Below, in pieces: positions 39,425 to 44,749 of a stretch of DNA of 44,749 bases. This stretch comes from an uncultured Christensenella sp. (GTDB lineage: Bacteria > Bacillota > Clostridia > Christensenellales > Borkfalkiaceae). Below the pieces are notes generated by a model. It was not told the DNA's origin, made no database searches, and saw only the letters and a list, made by a program, of their open reading frames with translations. Numbering within the stretch: position 1 is the first letter of the stretch; each line of letters begins with the position of its first letter. Position numbers and translations under genes: made by a program. Where the stretch lies: the NCBI GenBank assembly GCA_910577875.1, contig CAJTNY010000012.1, positions 1 through 44,749 of the forward strand. Reading direction: 5' to 3'.

Positions 39425-40459
39425 ATGAATTATATCGGGTCAAAATATTCTTTAATAGAGTTTTTAAAATCGTCCATTGCTAAAACGCTTGTAGGTAATG
39501 GCGAAACTCGCACCCCCAATGAAATGGTATTTGCTGATTTAATGGCAGGTACGGGCGTTGTCGGTGGTTCATTTAAGCAGAACGGGTATTCTATTATAGC
39601 AAACGATATTCAATATTACAGTTATGTCATATCCAAACACATGATAGAGAATAACGGCAATCTTGATGAAAATAGGTGTGCGCAACTTATTAAAGATTTA
39701 AATAACCTTGAAGGCGTTGAAGGCTTTATCTATAAAAATTATTGTTTTGAAGGCACGAAAGGACAAGAATTCAGACGCATGTATTTCACGGAATACAACG
39801 CAAAAAAGTGCGATGCGATAAGAATTGCTATCGAAGAAAAACGTACCGAAAAACTTATAAACGAAAACGAATATTATTTTTTACTTGGCTCACTTATCAA
39901 CAGTATTGATAAATATGCGAATACGGCTTCCGTGTACGGAGCTTATTTAAAGAGTTTTAAAAAGTCTGCACTTAAAGATATGATACTTGAACCTTTACCC
40001 ATTATGCATGGGCAGGTTGAGTGTAAAGTTTATAATGAAGATATAAACGAACTTATAAAAAATATTTCGGGTGATATCCTTTATTTAGACCCCCCTTATA
40101 ACGCAAGACAATACTGTACGAATTATCATTTGCTCGAAACGATTGCAAGATATGATAACCCTGTAATACACGGCAAAACGGGGCTTAGGGAATATTCGGA
40201 GCAAAAGAGTGATTTTTGCATAAAGTCAAAAGTGGAAAAATCTTTTGCGGAAATTATAAAAAACGCAAACTTTAAATATATATTTTTAAGCTATAATAAC
40301 GAAGGTCTTATGTCTTCTCAAACGATAGAAAAAATAATGAAAAAATATGGTAAATATAGATACGAAATACAAGAACATAAACGCTATAAAGCAGATAATG
40401 CAAGGGAAGCAAAAGCCGATAAAACGTTTGAATGTCTACATTGTTTAATTAAAAAGTAA
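39425..40459 (+). CDS. D12-class adenine-N6 DNA methyltransferase
   Basis: Restriction-modification methyltransferase that methylates adenine, 344 residues. The N-terminal MNYIGSKYSL fits D12-class enzymes, ADLMAGTGVVG (37-47) is the SAM-binding motif I, and LYLDPPYNARQY (DPPY at 222-225) is the catalytic motif IV. A target-recognition region lies between. The following methyltransferase overlaps its stop (TAATG), so they are translationally coupled. Weak ribosome-binding site. It should protect one strand of an asymmetric site. Confidence 0.9.
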   Translation: MNYIGSKYSLIEFLKSSIAKTLVGNGETRTPNEMVFADLMAGTGVVGGSFKQNGYSIIANDIQYYSYVISKHMIENNGNLDENRCAQLIKDLNNLEGVEGFIYKNYCFEGTKGQEFRRMYFTEYNAKKCDAIRIAIEEKRTEKLINENEYYFLLGSLINSIDKYANTASVYGAYLKSFKKSALKDMILEPLPIMHGQVECKVYNEDINELIKNISGDILYLDPPYNARQYCTNYHLLETIARYDNPVIHGKTGLREYSEQKSDFCIKSKVEKSFAEIIKNANFKYIFLSYNNEGLMSSQTIEKIMKKYGKYRYEIQEHKRYKADNAREAKADKTFECLHCLIKK

Positions 40460-41247
40460 TGGGCAAGATAAACGATTTAGATTTAAAAAATTGGAAAGAA
40501 TTGACCGATATTTGGACGGACAGCCTTTGGATAATCCAAGACAGAGATAATTCGGGCGCCCATAGCGGACATTATCATGGTAATTTCGTTCCGCAAATCC
40601 CACACCAACTTTTATCACGTTATACGAAAACAGGCGATTTTATACTAGACCCTTTTGCCGGTAGCGGCACAACTCTTATTGAAGCTCAACGAATGAACCG
40701 AAATTCAATAGGGATAGAATTGCAACCGCAAGTTGCTATGGAAGCGATAGGAAGAATTCATTCCGAGCAAAAGGACGGAATTGTTGCCGATACATTTGTT
40801 GACGATAGTCGAACGTTTGATATAAACAGAATAAAGACTACTTACAACATAGATACTGTTCAGTTTATTATCTATCATCCGCCATATTGGGATATAATAA
40901 AATTTAGTGAAGACAGTAACGATTTATCAAACTCACCTACGCTTGAAGATTTTATAGAGAACTTTAAAAAAGTTGTTAGCAATACTTCGACAATTTTAGA
41001 AAAAGGTAGATATTGCGCCGTTGTAATTGGCGACAAATACGCTAACGGTCAAATAATACCTTTGGGTTTTTACTGTATGCAGGCAATGCAACAAGACGGT
41101 TTGACATTGAAGGCAACGATTGTAAAAAATTTTGAAGAAACGAAAGGCAAAGCAAATCAAAAAGCGTTGTGGCGGCGCAGAGCGTTAGAAAACGGCTTAT
41201 ATATTTTTAAACACGAATATATTTTTGTATTCAAAAAGGAGAAGTGA
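40459..41247 (+). CDS. Second DNA methyltransferase (N4/N6 amino-MTase, HPPYW motif)
   Basis: A 262-residue amino-methyltransferase with motif I before motif IV: ILDPFAGSGTTLIEA (DPFAGSGTT at 64-72) and YHPPYWDIIKFSE (HPPY at 140-143). His replaces the usual Asp/Ser/Asn of the [DNS]PP[YF] box; this occurs in some related enzymes, so it is not proof of inactivity. WDSLW-like and GRYCAVVIGDKY blocks are also typical. Its ATG overlaps the upstream stop. Two methyltransferases of different classes next to one restriction gene suggest an asymmetric recognition site or a mixed m6A/m4C system. Confidence 0.87.
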   Translation: MGKINDLDLKNWKELTDIWTDSLWIIQDRDNSGAHSGHYHGNFVPQIPHQLLSRYTKTGDFILDPFAGSGTTLIEAQRMNRNSIGIELQPQVAMEAIGRIHSEQKDGIVADTFVDDSRTFDINRIKTTYNIDTVQFIIYHPPYWDIIKFSEDSNDLSNSPTLEDFIENFKKVVSNTSTILEKGRYCAVVIGDKYANGQIIPLGFYCMQAMQQDGLTLKATIVKNFEETKGKANQKALWRRRALENGLYIFKHEYIFVFKKEK

Positions 41248-41262
41248 AAAACTTCTCCTTTT
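41234..41262. terminator. Bidirectional terminator between methyltransferase and restriction genes
   Basis: A 12-bp perfect stem (aaaaggagaagt / acttctcctttt) with a GAAAA loop, overlapping the methyltransferase stop. A tracts on the left and T tracts on the right serve both convergent operons. Confidence 0.85.
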
Positions 41263-41265
41263 GCA

Positions 41266-42015
41266 TCATATTAATTTTGAATCTAATAGTTTCATAATAC
41301 CTTTCATTATAAAGCGAAATTTTAAGCAATTTCTATGATTATGTACTTGAAACTCTCCAATACTCTCACCATTATATTTTAATGTATTAGATTCATTCCA
41401 TTGATTTAATTGACGGGTAAACGAAAACAATTCTTTATTCCATGTTGGTAAGTTACCATACTTACCAAATAATCTATAATTATTAATAGGACAAGCGTGA
41501 TTTTCTAGATTGTAAATCAGAAGTAAATAATCACATTCAAAAATGTTTTTCCAATACATATTAATTAACACATCTATATGGTCAATTGATATCTTTTTAA
41601 ATACGTATTTCCTATTTTCTTCTGTATCATACAAACTATTTTTAGCTAAATAATCACTCAACTTAAATCCTGAGATTATATTTTGCGCTTCAATAAAGTT
41701 AAAATAAGTTTGATTTGTTGGTTGACCAATGTTTTGAGGAGCGGCTTTCCCTATTTGATTTTGGTTGGATTTTACCGAAAGCGTTTTATTGTTCTCTAAA
41801 ATAAAATCAACAGGATTTTGCCCTTCTGCAATATGCTTAATAGGAACAGGGATATTTTCTTTTTCAAATATTTTTCGGATATAATCTCCTTCTAATAAAA
41901 AATCCGATATTCCAGACTCAGCCCTTAATTCATAATTAGGATTGATTTGAACATTATATGTTTTTGCTATTGCTACTTCTGTTGCAATACCGATTGATTC
42001 ATTGTTAATTGGCAT
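41266..42015 (-). CDS. Probable type II restriction endonuclease
   Basis: A 249-residue protein in the endonuclease position of the system. Residues 68-100 (PVDFILENNKTLSVKSNQ, then GKAAPQNIGQPT) look like a PD-(D/E)xK core: Asp70 on one strand and S80-V81-K82 on the next, with Lys82 as the catalytic Lys and a Gln-rich PQNIGQPT stretch seen in several type II enzymes. Glu13 in a preceding helix may complete the site. AAAGGAG is 5 nt before the ATG. The controller-like gene lies 18 nt upstream on the same strand, so they are one operon. Recognition site unknown; low overall similarity to anything I can name. Confidence 0.72.
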   Translation of the reverse strand: MPINNESIGIATEVAIAKTYNVQINPNYELRAESGISDFLLEGDYIRKIFEKENIPVPIKHIAEGQNPVDFILENNKTLSVKSNQNQIGKAAPQNIGQPTNQTYFNFIEAQNIISGFKLSDYLAKNSLYDTEENRKYVFKKISIDHIDVLINMYWKNIFECDYLLLIYNLENHACPINNYRLFGKYGNLPTWNKELFSFTRQLNQWNESNTLKYNGESIGEFQVHNHRNCLKFRFIMKGIMKLLDSKLI

Positions 42016-42033
42016 ATACTTTCTCCTTTGTAA

Positions 42034-42240
42034 TTAAAACTCAAAAAATTCTTTTAGCGTTACGTTTAAAGCGTTAGTCAATTTTTCGATATTTACAATA
42101 GAAATGTTACGTTTTCCGCACTCAACGCTTGTAATATAGGTTCTATCGAGTTGTGCTGTATCGGCAAGTTCTTCCTGACTTATGCCAATTTTATTACGCA
42201 ATTCTTTTACACGTTTGCCTACTGCCTATTTAATATCCAT
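42034..42240 (-). pseudogene. C-protein-like XRE regulator with in-frame TAG at codon 5
   Basis: The minus frame reads MDIK, TAG, then AVGKRVKELRNKIGISQEEL, followed by DRTYITSVECGKRNISI and NIEKLTNALNVTLKEFFEF. This is a full single-domain HTH_3 protein of 68 codons, matching the controller proteins of restriction-modification systems. Codon 5 would be Gln (CAG to TAG) in an intact gene. No good downstream start exists: a TTG at codon 14 lacks a ribosome-binding site and lies inside helix 1. The gene directly precedes the restriction endonuclease gene. Either it is a recent nonsense mutant, or it is read through or started internally. TAG is a normal stop elsewhere in this window. Confidence 0.8.
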
Positions 42241-42265
42241 TTAAAAACACCCCACAACAAAAAAC

Positions 42266-42294
42266 ATTTTAACATTTTGTGACTTTTCTAACAA
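42266..42294 (-). promoter_or_regulatory. Promoter of the controller-restriction operon
   Basis: Read on minus: TTGTTA (42294-42289), 17-nt spacer, TAAAAT (42271-42266). GACTT-type operator elements lie in the spacer and just upstream of the -35 box. Confidence 0.65.
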
Positions 42295-42310
42295 CGGACT
42301 TTAAGTCACA
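42278..42310. promoter_or_regulatory. C-box-like operator
   Basis: TGTGACTT (42278-42285) and AAGTCACA (42303-42310) form an 8-bp inverted repeat 17 nt apart, and an inner palindrome GACTTTAAGTC (42297-42307) fits the GACT-N3-AGTC C-box motif of restriction-modification controllers. It overlaps the controller promoter, as in autoregulated C genes. Confidence 0.65.
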
Positions 42311-42342
42311 TATTATAGTATAATTAATTGAAATGGCAGATA

Positions 42343-42591
42343 GGCGTGAGCTTGTCTTGACAAGCGCGCGGCTGCGCCGCGCGGACAAGCTCACGCCCTA
42401 ACTGAAAGAAATCAAATAAAAAAGTAATTTGAACAAAAAATAAGGCTTCCAAAAAGTATCGAAGAACTTTTTGGAAAGAGGAGGCATAACGAAGCAAAAT
42501 TGTCGGGTTTGCTTGCAAAGCCGACTCAAAGCGAAGTTTGTGCCGACGAGAAAGGGCGTTCGCCGATGAACCGCTTGGCGAATCGCCCTTT
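42343..42591. repeat. Four consecutive hairpins in the island's non-coding region
   Basis: Within 250 nt there are: an outer 14-bp stem 42343-42356/42384-42397 with an inner 8-bp CG-rich stem 42365-42372/42376-42383 (and an alternative CTTGTC/GACAAG stem on its left arm); an 11-bp stem 42447-42457/42466-42476; a 5+4-bp stem 42502-42525; and a 14-bp stem with one bulge 42551-42591. No credible protein is encoded. Such stacked hairpins occur at double- or single-strand origins, oriT regions and structured RNAs; which applies here is not decided. Confidence 0.6.
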
Positions 42592-42796
42592 ACCACGCTC
42601 GGCGGCGTTATTCAAATATAGCCTTTTTAAAGTGTTGATTTATTTTTGCAGTTGTTGGTGGTGGCTGGCTTTTCCGTTTTCGTCAGTTACCGCAAAAATT
42701 CCCCTTATACTGTCATTATTTTTAGCGTTCAGCAGTGTAAACTGTTTTTGCAAGTGCATAACAAAAAAAATTTTAAAAAATTGTGTAAACAAATGT

Positions 42797-42825
42797 TTGA
42801 CTTTATTCTTTTTGCGTTATATAAT
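42797..42825 (+). promoter_or_regulatory. Strong promoter upstream of the replication operon
   Basis: TTGACT (42797-42802), 17-nt spacer, TATAAT (42820-42825), start of transcription near 42832. Confidence 0.75.
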
Positions 42826-42831
42826 ACTTGC

Positions 42832-43101
42832 ACGCACGCAAAAGGTGCGGTTACAACTTAATATGAGTAACTGCGTCAATAGGAAATCTATTGTAACAGC
42901 TAAAACAGCATACCAGTGTTTAGATTAAGGTGCGAAGTAGCGATAGAGTGAAAAGCCGGCTCACCCCCAACACAAAGAAAAGGTGCAGAGTTGCGTTTTA
43001 ATAAGAGAAAAGCGTGGATAAACCACACTCTTATTCAACGGGCGATGTACAAAGTTTTATGAGATTAAGTTCTCGTAAGATTTTGTACATCGCCCTTTTT
43101 T
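42832..43101 (+). ncRNA. Candidate untranslated RNA or attenuated leader
   Basis: From the predicted start at about 42832 to the T tract after the hairpin at 43095 is about 270 nt without a convincing ORF. The unit is bounded by a strong promoter and a strong terminator and precedes the 43135-44165 operon on the same strand. It may be a stand-alone RNA or a leader controlling the replication gene by attenuation. Inference only. Confidence 0.4.
43040..43101 (+). terminator. Long terminator hairpin before the replication operon
   Basis: A 14-bp perfect stem (gggcgatgtacaaa, 43040-43053, with tttgtacatcgccc, 43082-43095) around a 28-nt partly complementary loop (aagttctcgtaag lies inside), followed by tttttt. 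It ends 34 nt before the 43135 start and could act as an attenuator. Confidence 0.75.
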
Positions 43102-43134
43102 CGTGCAAATTTTTTCAATTCGGAGGACAGAAAT

Positions 43135-43278
43135 TTGCAGGAAAACAAGACAAAACACATTAAAGTCAGAGCTATCGGAAAACCCAGTATCGAAGCCTTG
43201 ACAAAAAGCGAACAACAGGTATTCTATGCCACCCTATTAAAGCGAATTACAGAGCTTGCAACAAAAGGGGGTAAATGA
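43135..43278 (+). CDS. Small 47-residue protein coupled to Rep
   Basis: A 47-codon ORF starting at TTG 43135, 8 nt after GGAGG. It encodes MQENKTKHIKVRAIGKPSIEA (in two parts: basic start, then IGKPSIEALTKSEQQVFY) and ends LLKRITELATKGGK. Its stop overlaps the next ATG (ATGA), so translation is coupled to the replication protein. Short ORFs of this type often sit just before Rep or relaxase genes on Firmicute mobile elements; I do not know the function. It may regulate replication or bind DNA. Confidence 0.7.
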   Translation: MQENKTKHIKVRAIGKPSIEALTKSEQQVFYATLLKRITELATKGGK

Positions 43279-44165
43279 ATATGAATTTAATCGGCGCAAA
43301 GGTCTATTATGACGGTTCACACTGGATAGCTATTCCACACACTGAACGCCCATTTAAACGCAAACGCAAAAAACGAAGAACGGACAAAGACGAAACGGTT
43401 GAGCAGTTTGAAAAAGCGTTCAACAAAACACCAAAAGGCAAAAAGGCGAAGAAAAAAGAAAAGCTGTTAACAGAGTTTGCACCGCTATTTGAAAGCGAAA
43501 CGGAAGCAAGCAAATTTGTAGAAACGCAGTTTGAACGGCTTAACCGCAACCGCATAGAACGTTACAAACGGTTGAAACGTAAAGCCTATTTACAGCAATG
43601 GCATTACTTTTGTACTTTTACTTATTCGGACGAAAAGCAAACGGAAGAAACTTTTAGAAAACAGCTTATGAATTGCCTATACCATTTAGCAAGCCGAAAA
43701 GGTTGGCTGTATATCGGTGCTTGGGAGCGTGGCAACAAAACGGAACGCCTACACTTTCACGCTTTAATGTACATACCGCCAAACGCTATGGTTGGCGAGC
43801 TTGAAGAACACAACGATTTTAATTTCAAAACCCACAACAGACAAATCACTAATCAAAACACATTCTTTAACGAGCGGTTCGGGCGCAGTGATTTCAACGC
43901 TATATCACACCAGTCCGAAGTTGAAGATAGCGTTTACTATATGCTCAAATACATAACCAAAAATGACGAGCGTGTAGTTTATTCAAAAGGGCTTAAAAGT
44001 TATATCGTTGCGGACATACTGGACGAAGATATTGTTTGCCCCTATGGGAATGACGAACACGAATATAAATTCGTATTAGCAGACAATTTCACTTGTATAA
44101 CCTACGGCGAAATTTTGGGAACGGTCAGCCCCGAAATTATAGAGCAAATGCCGAAAAGCAACTGA
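43275..44165 (+). CDS. rep: HUH-endonuclease replication protein (rolling-circle Rep)
   Basis: Nicking-joining initiator of rolling-circle replication, 296 residues. Motif I is FCTFTYSD (112-119), the metal-binding HUH motif II is ERLHFHALMYIP (His160-Phe-His162), and the Tyr motif III is VYYMLKYITK (Tyr221/Tyr222 with Lys225). The N-terminal about 100 residues are very basic (KRKRKKRRTDK) and probably DNA-binding. It starts at the ATG overlapping the upstream stop; ATG 43281 is an alternative. It is followed by a structured 240-nt region and a serine recombinase, so it belongs to an integrated plasmid-like or IME-type element. No helicase domain is present. Confidence 0.85.
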   Translation: MNMNLIGAKVYYDGSHWIAIPHTERPFKRKRKKRRTDKDETVEQFEKAFNKTPKGKKAKKKEKLLTEFAPLFESETEASKFVETQFERLNRNRIERYKRLKRKAYLQQWHYFCTFTYSDEKQTEETFRKQLMNCLYHLASRKGWLYIGAWERGNKTERLHFHALMYIPPNAMVGELEEHNDFNFKTHNRQITNQNTFFNERFGRSDFNAISHQSEVEDSVYYMLKYITKNDERVVYSKGLKSYIVADILDEDIVCPYGNDEHEYKFVLADNFTCITYGEILGTVSPEIIEQMPKSN

Positions 44166-44219
44166 CCGAAAATATTTTGTCGTTTCGACGGGCGAAGTTT
44201 AAACGAAAACGCACTCTGT

Positions 44220-44371
44220 TGCAAGGGTAAAGTGCACTACTGTCGTAGCCCTTGCATCAGAGGAAGCCTTACGCTTCTGCGATGTATCTTAATTGCAAAA
44301 TTGTAAGACAGGCACATCGCAAATCAAACTTGAATTTGCGTTTCCGTTTCTTCGCCCCTTGTCGAAAGACA
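44220..44371 (+). repeat. Run of hairpins between Rep and the recombinase
   Basis: Successive stems: 44220-44227/44249-44256 (TGCAAGGG), GAAGC-GCTTC at 44263-44277, GCGATGT 44279-44285 with ACATCGC 44314-44320, CGCAAAT 44318-44324 with ATTTGCG 44334-44340, and TTGTC-GAAA-GACAA at 44358-44371. The third and fourth overlap, so only one can form at a time. This may be a single-strand origin or a regulatory RNA upstream of the recombinase. Confidence 0.5.
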
Positions 44372-44408
44372 AAATATAAAATCTATTTAAAAAGGAGTTT
44401 AAATCAAA

Positions 44409-44749
44409 ATGAAAACAGCAGTTATTTATGCAAGATACTCTTGCGATAAACAAACAGAGCAAAGCATTGACGGACAGTTGAGAGTTTGTCAGGAATACGC
44501 CCAAAGGAATGATATTCTAATTCTCAACACCTATATAGACCAAGCAATGTCGGGTACGAACGACAACCGCCCCGATTTTCAGAAAATGATTAAGGATAGC
44601 GCACGCAAAGAATGGGATTATGTGTTGGTATATAAATTAGACCGTTTCAGTCGTGATAAATACGCAACAGCAATCCATAAAAAGACATTGCGTGATAATG
44701 GTGTTAAAGTGTTATCAGCAATGGAAAATATACCCGATACGCCCGAAGG
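44409..44749 (+). CDS. Large serine recombinase, N-terminal part (3' end outside window)
   Basis: Site-specific recombinase of the resolvase/TnpX-CcrA class that would integrate and excise the element. The first 113 codons show the catalytic N-terminal domain: VIYARYSCDKQ with the nucleophile Ser11, SIDGQLRVCQEYA, TYIDQAMSGTNDNRPDF, and YKLDRFSRDKY with conserved Arg residues. AAAGGAG is 13 nt before the ATG. The frame is open to the end of the window. The attachment sites cannot be identified without the rest. Confidence 0.9.
   Translation, partial: MKTAVIYARYSCDKQTEQSIDGQLRVCQEYAQRNDILILNTYIDQAMSGTNDNRPDFQKMIKDSARKEWDYVLVYKLDRFSRDKYATAIHKKTLRDNGVKVLSAMENIPDTPE

Larger units (their letters stand above)
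42592..43134. other. Non-coding stretch upstream of the replication operon
   Basis: No convincing gene. An open frame of about 140 codons from 42500 has no ribosome-binding site, crosses two hairpins and ends beyond an internal promoter, so I reject it. The region contains a strong promoter at 42797-42825, a 22-codon ORF without ribosome-binding site at 42863-42928, and a large terminator at 43040-43101. Confidence 0.6.

Noticed and set aside
42034..42240. Stop-codon recoding (TAG read as an amino acid) as a genome-wide explanation for the controller gene
   Set aside because: TAG ends the XRE gene at 15278 inside its own terminator, so TAG is an ordinary stop here. A gene-specific suppressor is still possible and is listed as a finding.
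42500..42928. An open frame of about 142 codons on plus in the island's non-coding region
   Set aside because: No ribosome-binding site, starts inside the third hairpin, crosses the fourth hairpin and a strong promoter, and the amino-acid composition (Cys/Trp/Leu runs, CSCWWWLAF) is unlike a real protein.
1..44749. CRISPR arrays, rRNA and tRNA genes
   Set aside because: No regularly spaced direct repeats, no cloverleaf with a T-arm GGTTCRA-type element, and no rRNA-like stretch was seen by eye; a tRNAscan/Infernal run would be decisive.

Overview
The window looks like a chromosome segment of an anaerobic Clostridia-type Firmicute, perhaps from a Christensenellales-like gut lineage (inferred from gene content and order; no rRNA is present to confirm it). 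Clostridial or Firmicute marks are the formate-THF ligase end, a DUF1540 metal-binding peptide, the secG-rnr-smpB block, the obgE-yhbY-nadD-yqeK-rsfS block, a pgk-tpiA-gpmI glycolytic block, strong GGAGG ribosome-binding sites and TTGACA/TATAAT promoters.

Layout. 1-5,130: end of fhs, glnS, a DUF1540 peptide, rplI and a DUF2207 membrane protein. 5,146-9,132: lemA and a zinc-ribbon Nudix hydrolase (minus strand, one operon with DUF2207), then a UTP-sugar uridylyltransferase and a lipid-anchored trypsin-like protease. 9,211-15,229 (minus): metA and metY (direct sulfhydrylation route to homocysteine), smpB, rnr, secG and a DMT transporter. 15,278-15,911: a divergent pair, an XRE regulator and a small membrane protein, around a palindromic promoter/operator. 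15,957-20,733 (minus): gpmI, tpiA and pgk, interrupted by about 1 kb of decaying material. 20,925-30,332: an HtrA-like lipoprotein, tyrA, DUF1934, an MBL-fold hydrolase, a divergent Rho, obgE, yhbY, a nadD-yqeK fusion, rsfS and a DeoC-like protein. 30,368-38,531: a RecD2/Dda-like helicase, pgi, a small membrane protein, a ThuA-domain lipoprotein and a 1,065-residue membrane-anchored transglutaminase-like surface protein with a structured mRNA leader.

From about 38,600 to the window end the content changes to an AT-richer accessory island. It holds a HEPN-like protein, a restriction-modification system (two DNA methyltransferases on plus; a probable restriction endonuclease and its C-protein-like regulator on minus), a heavily structured 800-nt non-coding region, a 47-residue ORF coupled to an HUH rolling-circle replication protein, and the start of a serine recombinase. 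This is the signature of an integrated mobile element carrying restriction-modification cargo. The controller gene has an in-frame TAG at codon 5 although its C-box-like operator is intact.

The best candidates for something undescribed are: the three-way-junction leader of the transglutaminase-like gene and the GTTAAATT repeats upstream of it; the non-coding hairpin region and promoter-to-terminator unit in the island; the C-controlled RM locus with a nonsense controller and a HEPN neighbour; the divergent Rho lacking Q-loop/R-loop signatures; a set of genes whose -10 box abuts the start codon (leaderless candidates); and the XRE/membrane-protein pair.
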